From Clostridiaceae bacterium (GTDB taxonomy: Bacteria; Bacillota; Clostridia; Oscillospirales; Acutalibacteraceae), in the NCBI GenBank assembly GCA_016296885.1, contig JAEDHT010000010.1, positions 1-58,850 on the forward strand: 58,850 nt of DNA. The letters are read 5' to 3'. Shown one piece after another: positions 16,569-24,812 of the stretch. A program made the translations under genes and the position numbers. A model generated the notes under the pieces. That model was not told the origin of the DNA. It saw only the letters and a list, made by a program, of their open reading frames with translations, and did not search any database. The first letter of the stretch is position 1; each line of letters begins with the position of its first letter.

Positions 16569-17276
16569 TTATTTAGTTACCAAAGTGCCTATGTTTTCAC
16601 CGCAGACAGCACGCACGATGTTCTCCGGATCTTCAAGACTAAATACAAGAATTGGTATATCGTTGTCTTTGCACATAGATGCCGCAGTGCTATCCATTAC
16701 AGCAAGACCCTTTGAAAGCACTTCTGCAAAGGAAATATGATCAAACTTGATAGCGTCCGGGTTCTTTTTAGGATCGCTATCATACACACCGTCTACCATT
16801 GTGGCTTTCAAAATTATCTCTGCATCGGTTTCAGCGGCTCTGAGGGCTGCTGCTGTGTCTGTAGAGAAGAATGGGTTACCGGTGCCACATCCAAACACTA
16901 CAACACGATTTTTTTCATAGTGACGCATTGTGCGTGAGCGAATATATGGCTCTGCAATGCTTCTCATATTGATAGCGGTTTGCACTCTGACGTCAACTCC
17001 AAGCTGTTCTAAAGCATCGGCTACACCAAGAGCGTTTATAACAGTTGCAAGCATTCCCATATGGTCTGCTCTGGTTCTATCCATTTTGCCACTGCTTCTG
17101 CCTCTCCAAAAGTTACCTCCGCCGACAACGATACCAACATCGACACCCATTTCGTTAAGCTTTTTGATTGGTTCGCAAATCTTAACTACTGTGTTGAAAT
17201 CAATACCCTGCTTTTGATCGCCTGCGAGGGCCTCTCCGCTTAATTTTAATAATACTCTTTTATATTTTGGCTGCAT
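16569..17276 (-). CDS. pyrH: UMP kinase
   Basis: This hexameric kinase phosphorylates UMP to UDP. From the chosen ATG at 17276 the product starts MQPKYKRVLLKLSGEALAG. It then shows VGIVVGGGNFWRG, DHMGMLATVINALG and FFSTDTAAALRAAE, with the C-terminal TLVTK. A GGAG motif lies about 11 bases upstream of that ATG. An in-frame ATG 33 bases earlier (17309) would add MINCFLGVSCD, which is not family-like. It is the first gene of the minus-strand operon; rpsB-tsf, often upstream, are not in this position here. Confidence 0.94.
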   Translation of the reverse strand: MQPKYKRVLLKLSGEALAGDQKQGIDFNTVVKICEPIKKLNEMGVDVGIVVGGGNFWRGRSSGKMDRTRADHMGMLATVINALGVADALEQLGVDVRVQTAINMRSIAEPYIRSRTMRHYEKNRVVVFGCGTGNPFFSTDTAAALRAAETDAEIILKATMVDGVYDSDPKKNPDAIKFDHISFAEVLSKGLAVMDSTAASMCKDNDIPILVFSLEDPENIVRAVCGENIGTLVTK

Positions 17277-17372
17277 ATCACAACTCACTCCAAGAAAACA
17301 ATTTATCATTGATAATTTTACCTGATTTTTAAGATAATGTAAAGCTAATTTCTTAATAATTTGTTAAAATTT

Positions 17373-20336
17373 TTACGGATTTGCTTTTTCCAGATTGTCA
17401 ATAGCATCATTAAGCTGATTATATGCATATTCCAGCTCGTCTATCTGCGCATATTCATCATCATATATTGCTATGGCATCACGGTATGCATCTGTAAAGT
17501 TTAAAAATGAATCTGCTGTGTAATATCCATCGTCATTATTATAAAAACTATCTTTAAATTTATCTATATTATCAAGAAGCTTCTTTATTTTTTTCTTTAG
17601 TTCCTCAATGCTCTCTGAGTCATTTTCATCATAGCCTTCATTTTCAATAAATTCACCGGCATCAAACATATCAATAAGATTCGCTATGTATTTTTGTATA
17701 TCGGTTACGTCTACAAGGTTTATCTCTAAATCTCCGTTTACATCTGATGTCAAGAGCTGAAGCTCATCAAGTTCTATTAAACAAGCGATGTACTTTTGCA
17801 AGCTTGTAACGTCAGACATAGTGACGCTTCCATCAAGATCCACATCACCTACAAGAGTTTGCTTATCATCAGTATCAGTTGATATAGGCGGGGTGCCGTT
17901 TCCTTTTATATAGCAAGCACTTGATCCTGTGCGAAGCTGATAGGTGTTTTCATAAATCGAGAACACGCAGTAAATGTCAACTATATCTCCGGCTTTAATA
18001 TCCGGTGGATATTCTTCTGCATTGTATATATTTATTGAACCTGTGCTATCGCTGATAGATGTATATCCATCGGAGATATGTTCTCCAAGAGTGACATTCC
18101 TAATAATTATAAGCTCGTTTAGGTAGTCATCTGATTTTGATGAACGTAATCGTGAGATAGTAACCTCTTGCGCAGGCATTATTTCACGCTCTTCTAAAGG
18201 CTCGACCTTTTCTATTTCCTTTATCTCACGTAGCCCTTTGTAATTAGTGATTTTTCCACTAACTATAACTACCTGACCATCATCATAGATATCTAAAAGT
18301 CTACTGTCATCAATTAACAACAATCCATGGATGTCTCCGTTTATTTCATCCTCGATGATAATATAATTCTTTTCACCGCCGGATTTTGAGGAATACTTGT
18401 GGGTTATTTGTCCAATTACTTTTACTAATTCTCCGTCTTGGGAGCCCATAGCATCCTCTATAGTTAGAATACCATCAGGCACCATGCTTGTCGAAATCGG
18501 ATCAATATTATCATTATAATCCTTTACGTTCAGTGTGCAGTTGGAGGCAAAATTGCCATCCTCTGAAACAGCAGTTATAGTTGTAGTGCCGGGCTTTAAT
18601 GCAACGATACGACCAGCCTGTGATATAGTGGCAATGCTTTCATCGGCAGAGAACCAATTTACATTTTTGTTTGTTGTGTTTTCGGGCGTAAAATTAACTG
18701 TGAGAACAGCTGAATTACCCTGAGAAAGAGTTAGATAATCTTTGTTAAGTTCTATTTTTCTTGCCTTAATATTCACATCGAAGCTTTCGCCCACCATTAG
18801 ATGAGATGTAAAAGCCTTTATTCTAAAATTAACGCCATCGTCTTTTGCTACGTTCACCCAGCTGCTCATATTGGTGCTAAAAAAGCTTTGGTTAGACACT
18901 GCATTATTTGTAAAGCTTATCCAGCTAAGCGAACTATCAGTTTTGTCACATGGCAAGATCACTCTCTCTGAGGCATTATTCTTATAAAGTCTTACTATTA
19001 CGGAAAAGCGTTGACCTTTTGTAAGTTGTATACTCTCAGGCAAAGGGATTGTATGTATACCTGCGTATTTCTTTGTGCCTTTTAAAGGCGTGGGTAACGC
19101 TCTCTCGCCTGATAGAGGATCTGTGCGGGATTGCAAATCGGTGTAAATTTCAACAGAATAGTTTACGTTTGGGTCATATGTAACAAAGGAAACCGCATTA
19201 AGATAATCACTATATTGTGCGGTGAAGATATTAGACATATATCCACCGCCGATGAATCCTCCGTTGATAGGATCAGTGCCGTCAGAATAGTTTGAGGTTG
19301 GATTGCCGGTGCCATCATATTGATAATTATAGTCATATTGATTCACAGATGAAAACTCAAGAAAACAAGCGTCATCTTCTAGAAGTGATGCGTCTTCATA
19401 TGATAACCATATATATCCATAACTGCCGAATCCCTCGCCCCAGCTGTTTTTAACCAACCAAGCGCCGTTATTTTTTGGCTTCGAAATAGGGAAATTATCT
19501 TTGCTATAGGAATCGTTCCAACCCACTATGCAGGCTTCGTGGTTTGCAGATTGTGTTTTGCCCGAGGAGGGGATGTAACAATATCCACTTGTAACACTGG
19601 ATAAGTATTCTTCGTCATAGTAAAATCCAATGATGGCAGAGCCATATTTTAGCACAAGCTGTTTAATATCGTTTTTATCCTTTGTAGAAACAAAATAAGC
19701 GTTTTTTAGCAAGGCTTCATTTATACCATAAGCTTTTTTATTGTCAGAGACGCTAAATCCCGAATATGCATTTTTAAAGGAAAATTCACTGTGCTTTTTT
19801 TCATCTACTACACCGGTCCATCTTGCAAGAGAAAGAGCTGAGATATAGTGCATACCACCGGATGAAAGAAAATCAGTGGATGGAGAAGTATAATCACCTT
19901 CAAGTAGTCCGAGCTTATCGTAAGCATTGTTGTTTAAATAATAAGCCAAATGAAGCTCAGATAAATCAATATTATTAATATCAAAACCATTTAATTTTAT
20001 TAAGCTTGATTCTGCAGTACTCAACGCAGAAAAAGCCCAGCAGGTGTTCGTTTCCAACTGATCTTTTACAGACGTGATAAAGGGTTTATCCTCCAGACGA
20101 GGATCATAATATGCCGGAATAGACGAGTAGGACTGACCTTTACCAACACTATCTACGGAAAAATCAACATCCATATAACCACTGTCAGATGGCTCGCTTA
20201 TAGCAAAAGAATGAACAACGCCACTTGCATCAGAACTATGTGCAGAAGCACTATATGCAGGAATTATAGCAGAGCTGATAATCACTGATAGAACTATGGA
20301 AATCACTCTATGAGAAAACTTTGTGTTAGATTTCAT
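17373..20336 (-). CDS. Secreted papain-like cysteine protease with Ig-like, OB-fold-like and dockerin modules
   Basis: This 987-residue exported protein has a signal peptide (about 1-32). A C1A (papain) peptidase domain follows with the catalytic Cys in QLETNTCWAFSA (Cys99), His in SANHEACIVGW (His266) and Asn in WLVKNSWGEGF (Asn297). After a lectin-like stretch (about 350-510) comes a bacterial Ig-like (Big_2) domain (about 520-605), an OB-fold-like region (about 615-790) and a type I dockerin (GDVDLDGSVTMSDVTSLQKY and DVNGDLEINLVDVTDIQKY, about 835-892). A helical C-terminal tail ends it. The dockerin implies attachment to a cohesin scaffold. A cell-surface proteolytic or processing role is inferred. 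Confidence 0.9.
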   Translation of the reverse strand: MKSNTKFSHRVISIVLSVIISSAIIPAYSASAHSSDASGVVHSFAISEPSDSGYMDVDFSVDSVGKGQSYSSIPAYYDPRLEDKPFITSVKDQLETNTCWAFSALSTAESSLIKLNGFDINNIDLSELHLAYYLNNNAYDKLGLLEGDYTSPSTDFLSSGGMHYISALSLARWTGVVDEKKHSEFSFKNAYSGFSVSDNKKAYGINEALLKNAYFVSTKDKNDIKQLVLKYGSAIIGFYYDEEYLSSVTSGYCYIPSSGKTQSANHEACIVGWNDSYSKDNFPISKPKNNGAWLVKNSWGEGFGSYGYIWLSYEDASLLEDDACFLEFSSVNQYDYNYQYDGTGNPTSNYSDGTDPINGGFIGGGYMSNIFTAQYSDYLNAVSFVTYDPNVNYSVEIYTDLQSRTDPLSGERALPTPLKGTKKYAGIHTIPLPESIQLTKGQRFSVIVRLYKNNASERVILPCDKTDSSLSWISFTNNAVSNQSFFSTNMSSWVNVAKDDGVNFRIKAFTSHLMVGESFDVNIKARKIELNKDYLTLSQGNSAVLTVNFTPENTTNKNVNWFSADESIATISQAGRIVALKPGTTTITAVSEDGNFASNCTLNVKDYNDNIDPISTSMVPDGILTIEDAMGSQDGELVKVIGQITHKYSSKSGGEKNYIIIEDEINGDIHGLLLIDDSRLLDIYDDGQVVIVSGKITNYKGLREIKEIEKVEPLEEREIMPAQEVTISRLRSSKSDDYLNELIIIRNVTLGEHISDGYTSISDSTGSINIYNAEEYPPDIKAGDIVDIYCVFSIYENTYQLRTGSSACYIKGNGTPPISTDTDDKQTLVGDVDLDGSVTMSDVTSLQKYIACLIELDELQLLTSDVNGDLEINLVDVTDIQKYIANLIDMFDAGEFIENEGYDENDSESIEELKKKIKKLLDNIDKFKDSFYNNDDGYYTADSFLNFTDAYRDAIAIYDDEYAQIDELEYAYNQLNDAIDNLEKANP

Positions 20337-20526
20337 TATATATCATCTCCTGTATACTAAACGTCTATAATATCATATCAATTTCTCAACATAATTTCAA
20401 GCAGTTTTAATAATTCTTTAACAATCTCAACTAAGAGTTAATTCGCAATTAAGCCTGTATTTTTAATAGGTAAGAGTTAGTCAATTTACTCTTAGTTACT
20501 CTTGCAAAATATTTGTAAAAAAATGT

Positions 20527-20555
20527 TTGACATAGCCATATTGATGTGATATACT
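20527..20555 (+). promoter_or_regulatory. Sigma-A-type promoter of the rplU operon
   Basis: A -35 TTGACA (20527-20532) and -10 TATACT (20550-20555) are separated by exactly 17 bases. Transcription would start near 20562, where the L21 leader begins. Confidence 0.8.
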
Positions 20556-20560
20556 ATTCT

Positions 20561-20655
20561 AGCCGCTTATTGTAGGCTTTTAAAAAAGCATATTTGCTTG
20601 CCTACGGCTCATTGTTATGAGCATAAATAGCGAGTCTTAAAAGAGAGGACAGGTG
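20561..20655 (+). ncRNA. Ribosomal protein L21 leader (cis-regulatory RNA)
   Basis: The untranslated leader of rplU starts AGCCGC. It forms a hairpin between GTAGGC (20572-20577) and GCCTAC (20600-20605), then GCTCAT/ATGAGC (20607-20612 with 20617-20622). This position and the paired GTAGGC/GCCTAC stem fit the Firmicute L21 leader, an autoregulatory element thought to bind L21. Assignment is by position and helices; no covariance model was run. Confidence 0.65.
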
Positions 20656-20662
20656 ACTGTCA

Positions 20663-20971
20663 ATGTATGCAATTATCACAACCGGCGGAAAGCAATACAA
20701 GGTAAGTGACGGTGACGTTATTTATGTTGAGAAGCTCGATGCTGAAGACAATGCAACTGTTGAGTTTGACGTTGTTGCTGTAGGAGCAGAAGACGGACTC
20801 AAGGTTGGCACCCCATTAGTTAAAGGTGCAAAAGTAACCGGTACTGTTGTAAAGACCGGCAAGGCTAAGAAGATCACTGTAATGACCTACAAGCCAAAGA
20901 AAGGCGAAAAGAGAAAGATGGGTCATAGACAGCCTTACACAAAGGTTGAAATCAGCAAGATCAGCCTTTAA
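20663..20971 (+). CDS. rplU: 50S ribosomal protein L21
   Basis: The 102-residue protein has the canonical start MYAIITTGGKQYKV and the C-terminal KPKKGEKRKMGHRQPYTKVEI that binds 23S rRNA (positions about 76-97). It is first in the rplU-prp-rpmA operon and is likely autoregulated through the upstream leader. Confidence 0.97.
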   Translation: MYAIITTGGKQYKVSDGDVIYVEKLDAEDNATVEFDVVAVGAEDGLKVGTPLVKGAKVTGTVVKTGKAKKITVMTYKPKKGEKRKMGHRQPYTKVEISKISL

Positions 20972-20980
20972 TTTTCGTAT

Positions 20981-21301
20981 ATGATAAATGCGGAAATTTA
21001 CGTTGATAAATTCGGAAAGAACGTAGGCTTTTGCATAAGCGGACATTCGGGTTATGCTGAGGCAGGCAGTGACATTGTGTGTGCTGCTGTAAGCTCTGCG
21101 GCATATATGACTGCCAATATCATTATTGATATTCATAAGGTGGACGCTGATGTGTCTGTGAATGATGGCTTTATGAAACTGCGGATTTTATCACAGGATG
21201 CTGCTTTATGCTCGGTCATTTTATCAGGATTTAAGCAACATCTATGTTCTCTTGAAGAACAGTATCCCGATTATTTAATTGTAAACTATTTGGAGGTGTA
21301 A
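20981..21301 (+). CDS. prp: Ribosomal-processing cysteine protease Prp
   Basis: The 106-residue protein of the YsxB family has the catalytic dyad His22 (SGHSGYAEAGSD) and Cys34 (IVCAAVSS). Prp removes the short N-terminal extension of L27 before it enters the ribosome. The gene lies between rplU and rpmA as in other Firmicutes. The L27 encoded next carries the matching cleavage site. Confidence 0.93.
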   Translation: MINAEIYVDKFGKNVGFCISGHSGYAEAGSDIVCAAVSSAAYMTANIIIDIHKVDADVSVNDGFMKLRILSQDAALCSVILSGFKQHLCSLEEQYPDYLIVNYLEV

Positions 21302-21305
21302 AGTA

Positions 21306-21587
21306 ATGCTTAGAATTAACATTCAACTTTTTGCTCATAAAAAAGGAATGGGCTCTACCAAGAACGGTCGTGACAGTGAGTCAAAGCGTCTTGGTGCAAA
21401 GCGTGCCGATGGTCAGTTTGTATTGGCAGGCAACATTCTTGTAAGACAGCGTGGTACACATATTCATCCAGGTAAAAATGTAGGTAAGGGCAAGGATGAT
21501 ACCTTGTTTGCACTTACAGACGGCATCGTTCGTTTCGAGCGTTGGGGCCGTGACCGCAAGCGTGTTTGTGTTTACGCAGAGCAGTAA
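21306..21587 (+). CDS. rpmA: 50S ribosomal protein L27 with Prp-cleaved N-terminal extension
   Basis: The 93-residue precursor begins MLRINIQLFA followed by HKKGMGSTKNGRDS. The IQLFA segment matches the Prp cleavage motif and the mature L27 would begin at the His. The mature part has the usual GRDSESKRLG, QRGTHIHPG and GKDDTLFAL segments. It starts 4 bases after prp. Confidence 0.97.
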   Translation: MLRINIQLFAHKKGMGSTKNGRDSESKRLGAKRADGQFVLAGNILVRQRGTHIHPGKNVGKGKDDTLFALTDGIVRFERWGRDRKRVCVYAEQ

Positions 21588-21629
21588 TTATTTACTGTGA
21601 TTTGCTTATAAAACTACGGAGGTTTTAAT

Positions 21630-21887
21630 ATGGATCTCAAAACTATTTTACAGCTTGTTCTCGGTTCTATTTTGATCATTTGTTCGATAGCAATTATCAT
21701 TGTTATTATTCTTCAGGAGGGTCATCAGGCAGGCTTGGGTGCAATCACAGGTGGCGCTGACACATTCTTCTCCAAGAATAAGGCACGTTCTATCGATGCT
21801 TTTCTTGCACGCTGGACAAAGGGATTTGCAGCTGTATTTATTTTGATGGTTGTTGCATTAAATGTAATTGACCGCTTTATGGCTTGA
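21630..21887 (+). CDS. secG: Preprotein translocase subunit SecG
   Basis: The 85-residue protein has two hydrophobic segments (about 8-28 and 65-83). Between them is the conserved QEGHQAGLGAITGGADTFF loop followed by a Lys/Arg-rich stretch, as in SecG. It would assist SecYE in protein export. It follows rpmA after 42 bases, and a terminator ends the run at 21925-21965. Confidence 0.9.
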   Translation: MDLKTILQLVLGSILIICSIAIIIVIILQEGHQAGLGAITGGADTFFSKNKARSIDAFLARWTKGFAAVFILMVVALNVIDRFMA

Positions 21888-21924
21888 TTTTATTCTGGCT
21901 AACTTTAATATGTATTATGTGATG

Positions 21925-21966
21925 CCTTGCATTGGATTCTTCCGGTGCAAGGTATTAGTTTTTTGC
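21925..21966 (+). terminator. Intrinsic terminator after secG
   Basis: CCTTGCATTGGA (21925-21936) pairs with TCCGGTGCAAGG (21941-21952) with two G-U pairs. The stem is followed by TATTAGTTTTTT. It ends the rplU-secG transcript. Confidence 0.8.
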
Positions 21967-22171
21967 ATTGGTTTTCTATCGCTATATGGATGGATTTTTT
22001 TCTTTTTGCAATAAAATAATTTTAATTTAAATACGGGGTTACCTATCAATCTCTATGTAGTACATATAATTAATTGACAAAAACATTTAAATCGGGATGT
22101 ATAAAAGATTCATTATTTTCTGTTTTTTAAAAAGTATCTTTACCGGAATAACATCTATTTTTATCAAACTA

Positions 22172-22226
22172 TTGAAATTTGAAAGAGGAACTTCTATAAT
22201 ATTACTACGATTAAAATTATCGTAGT
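22172..22226 (+). promoter_or_regulatory. Strong promoter with 5'-end hairpin upstream of a small secreted peptide gene
   Basis: TTGAAA (22172-22177) and TATAAT (22195-22200) are 17 bases apart. At the predicted transcript start is a hairpin, ACTACGAT (22204-22211) with ATCGTAGT (22219-22226), followed by GTTTTATTT. It could be a 5' stabiliser or a leader attenuator. The remainder of 21967-22171 shows nothing I can assign. Confidence 0.6.
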
Positions 22227-22268
22227 GTTTTATTTATTGTAGTTTTAATATATTTAGGAGAAATTTTA

Positions 22269-22412
22269 ATGAAAAATTTTTTAAGCTCAATAATATCAAT
22301 AGCATTACTTGCAAATGTTTGTATAGTAGGTGCTTTTGCAAATGAAGATATGCGAGAGAGTCCATCTACAAATTTTTACGTTGAAACTATGGGTGAAGAT
22401 GCTGTTATTTAA
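22269..22412 (+). CDS. Small secreted peptide, 47 residues
   Basis: An ATG 5-7 bases after an AGGAG ribosome binding site opens a 47-codon frame. It starts MKNFLSSIISIALLANVCIV with a signal peptide that would be cut after AFA (about residue 24). That leaves an acidic peptide beginning NEDMRESPSTNF and ending GEDAVI. A good promoter lies just upstream. The product is unknown; it could be a truncated exported protein or a real secreted peptide. It sits immediately upstream of the LysR regulator gene. Confidence 0.5.
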   Translation: MKNFLSSIISIALLANVCIVGAFANEDMRESPSTNFYVETMGEDAVI

Positions 22413-22418
22413 AACTGA

Positions 22419-22447
22419 TTGATTTCGCTAAGAAAAGATGTTACACT
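22419..22447 (+). promoter_or_regulatory. Candidate promoter of the LysR-family gene
   Basis: TTGATT (22419-22424) and TACACT (22442-22447) are spaced by 17 bases, about 40 bases before the TTG start codon at 22489. Confidence 0.45.
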
Positions 22448-22488
22448 ATATAAAACTACAAAGCTATGTAATATGGCGGTGATAATTA

Positions 22489-23412
22489 TTGAATCTATTG
22501 CATATGAAACACGCACTTGAGGTTGCAAAATCAGGTTCTCTCAGTAAGGCATCGGCGGTTTTGCTTATTGCCGCACCAAATCTTAGCCGTTCTATAAAAG
22601 AATTAGAATCTGACCTTGGTATAACAATTTTTGAGCGTACCCAAAATGGTATGAAGCTTACTCCTCAGGGAGAAGAGTTCATAAGCTTTGCAAAGGAAAT
22701 TCTTGGTCAAATCGACGAGGTGGAAAGTTTTTATAAGGCGGGAGCCCCTAAGAAACAAAAGTTCTCTATTTCCGTTCCTCGTGCTTGCTATATTTCTGAA
22801 GCCTTTGCTAATTTTTCAAAACATCTTTCTAAAGAGGCTGCAGAGGTTTTTTATAAAGAAACAAACTCACAGCGGACTATTCATAATATGCGAAACCACG
22901 ATTACAAGCTTGGAATAATTCGTTATGCCGAAAATTATGATAAATATTTTAAATCGATGCTTGAAGAGAAAGGCTTTCACTATGAGCTAGTAACCGAGTT
23001 TACCTATTTACTTATTATGAGCTCTGATAATCCGTTAGCTAAGAAGGATGATATCAGTTTTAATGACTTGACTGACTATATAGAAATTGCCCATGCAGAC
23101 CCGTATGTTCCTTCTATGCCACTTTCAAAAGTCGTAAAAGAGGAACTTCCCAATAATATTGATCGCAGAATTTTTATTTTTGAGCGTGCAAGCCAGTTTG
23201 ATCTGTTATCATTAAATCCGGAAACATTTATGTGGGTATCTCCTACACCGAAAAGTTTACTTGAACGATACAATTTAGTGGTGAAAAAATGTGCGGATAA
23301 TAAAAAGGTATATAAAGATGTTTTGATTTATAAAAAAGGATATAAATTGTCAAAGCTTGACAGACAGTTTATTATGGAACTATGTGCGTCAAAAAGAAAG
23401 TATTTGTGGTAG
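22489..23412 (+). CDS. LysR-family transcriptional regulator
   Basis: This 307-residue regulator has an N-terminal winged helix-turn-helix (MKHALEVAKSGSLSKASAVL through LGITIFERTQNGMKLTPQGE, about 6-65). It has a C-terminal effector-binding fold with little recognisable ligand signature. The TTG start follows GGCGGTGA; an ATG five codons later is an alternative. It is encoded immediately before the Fe-ADH and adhE units, whose promoters share a 30-bp element containing the perfect inverted repeat typical of LysR sites. It is the natural candidate to bind that element, probably as an activator because both promoters lack a good -35 box. Confidence 0.88.
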   Translation: MNLLHMKHALEVAKSGSLSKASAVLLIAAPNLSRSIKELESDLGITIFERTQNGMKLTPQGEEFISFAKEILGQIDEVESFYKAGAPKKQKFSISVPRACYISEAFANFSKHLSKEAAEVFYKETNSQRTIHNMRNHDYKLGIIRYAENYDKYFKSMLEEKGFHYELVTEFTYLLIMSSDNPLAKKDDISFNDLTDYIEIAHADPYVPSMPLSKVVKEELPNNIDRRIFIFERASQFDLLSLNPETFMWVSPTPKSLLERYNLVVKKCADNKKVYKDVLIYKKGYKLSKLDRQFIMELCASKRKYLW

Positions 23413-23413
23413 G

Positions 23414-23443
23414 GTTATCAAAATTGATAATACCCGTTATCTA
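23414..23443 (+). promoter_or_regulatory. Operator copy 1 of a LysR-type regulatory element
   Basis: This 30-bp element starts GTTATCAAAATTGATAA and continues TACCCGTTATCTA. Its core TTATCAA-N2-TTGATAA is a perfect inverted repeat. It matches the element at 27143-27172 at 29 of 30 positions. The -10-like TATAAA (23476-23481) begins 33 bases after its end. Confidence 0.8.
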
Positions 23444-23515
23444 TTTTAAGAATTCCTAAAAATAAAGATTTGTGGTATAAATAAGACAACAAATTAAAAA
23501 AAGGAGATTTTAAAT

Positions 23516-24733
23516 ATGGCACGTTTTACTTTACCTCGTGATTTATATCATGGCAAAGGCTCTCTTGAAGCCCTTAAAACCTTGAAAGGTACTCGCGCAA
23601 TGGTTTGCGTAGGTGGCGGTTCTATGAAACGCTTTGGATTTCTTGATAAAGTAGTTGCTTATCTAGAAGAAGCAGGTATGACAGTTGAGTTATTTGAAGG
23701 TATCGAGCCGGATCCTTCTGTTGATACAGTTATGCGTGGTGCTGAGGCAATGGCCAAATTCCAGCCTGACTGGATCGTTGCAATCGGCGGTGGTTCACCT
23801 ATCGATGCTGCAAAGGCTATGTGGATCAAGTATGAGTATCCTGAAATCACATTTGAAGAAATGTGTGTAGTTTTCGGTGTTCCTGAACTTCGCAAAAAAG
23901 CTCGTTTTTGTGCAATTCCTTCTACATCAGGTACAGCTACTGAAGTTACTGCTTTCTCAGTTATTACTGACTACAAAAAGGGTATCAAATATCCTTTAGC
24001 TGATTTTGAAATTACTCCTGATGTTGCAATAGTAGACCCTGACCTTGCAGAAACTATGCCTAAGAAGCTTGTTGCTCACACAGGTATGGATGCTATGACT
24101 CACGCAATCGAAGCTTATGTTTCTACTGCAAACTGCGAGTTTACAGATCCTCTTGCAATTTTTGCAATAAAAATGATTCAAAATGACCTTGTTGATTCAT
24201 ATAATGGAGATATGACCAAACGTGCTTCTATGCACAATGCTCAGTGTCTTGCAGGCATGGCATTTTCAAATGCTCTTCTCGGTATTGTTCACTCTATGGC
24301 TCATAAAACCGGTGCAGTGTTTGAAGATTTAGGAGCTCATATCATTCATGGTGCTGCAAATGCTATGTATCTACCAAAGGTTATAGCTTTCAATGCTAAG
24401 GATGAAACCGCTAAAAAGCGTTATGGCGTAATTGCTGATTATATGGGTCTCGGTGGTGCTAATGATGACGAGAAGGTTGCTAACCTGATTGCTTATCTTC
24501 GTGGTATGAACGATGCCCTCAGTATTCCTCAGTGCATTAAAAATTACGGTCTTGATAGCCTACCTTGTGAAAATGGATTCGTTCCTGAAAACGTTTTCCT
24601 TGAGAGACTTCCTGAAATTGCTAAAAACGCTGTTGCAGATGCTTGTACGGGATCTAATCCAAGAAAGATATCTGTCCCAGAGATGGAAAAACTTCTTAAA
24701 TGCTGCTACTACGACACCGAGGTTGATTTCTAA
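23516..24733 (+). CDS. Iron-containing alcohol dehydrogenase
   Basis: The 405-residue group III alcohol dehydrogenase has the NAD(P)-binding GGGSPIDAAKAMW segment and metal-binding residues in AHTGMDAMTHAIEAYVS and the H-x3-H-like SMAHKTGA and HIIHGAANA segments. It reduces short-chain aldehydes to alcohols. Sequence patterns are very close to the C-terminal half of the downstream AdhE. It is preceded by a LysR operator and an AAAGGAG ribosome binding site, and followed by a strong hairpin at 24761-24795 that may reduce read-through into nfnA. Confidence 0.93.
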   Translation: MARFTLPRDLYHGKGSLEALKTLKGTRAMVCVGGGSMKRFGFLDKVVAYLEEAGMTVELFEGIEPDPSVDTVMRGAEAMAKFQPDWIVAIGGGSPIDAAKAMWIKYEYPEITFEEMCVVFGVPELRKKARFCAIPSTSGTATEVTAFSVITDYKKGIKYPLADFEITPDVAIVDPDLAETMPKKLVAHTGMDAMTHAIEAYVSTANCEFTDPLAIFAIKMIQNDLVDSYNGDMTKRASMHNAQCLAGMAFSNALLGIVHSMAHKTGAVFEDLGAHIIHGAANAMYLPKVIAFNAKDETAKKRYGVIADYMGLGGANDDEKVANLIAYLRGMNDALSIPQCIKNYGLDSLPCENGFVPENVFLERLPEIAKNAVADACTGSNPRKISVPEMEKLLKCCYYDTEVDF

Positions 24734-24760
24734 TAACGGTTAACCTGTTAATATTCAAAG

Positions 24761-24795
24761 CGGCGGTTATCGAAAAAGTCGATACCCGCCGTTTT
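24761..24795 (+). terminator. Hairpin terminator between the Fe-ADH gene and nfnA
   Basis: CGGCGGTTATCGA (24761-24773) pairs with TCGATACCCGCCG (24779-24791) with one mismatch, followed by TTTT. It may terminate partially, since no separate promoter is obvious before nfnA. Confidence 0.7.
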
Positions 24796-24812
24796 ACAAA
24801 TGGAGATATAAA

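Noticed and set aside
23414..23443. A Rex or other redox-sensor binding site
   Set aside because: The half-sites TTATCAA/TTGATAA do not match the TTGTTAA-type Rex consensus, and an adjacent LysR gene is the simpler candidate regulator.
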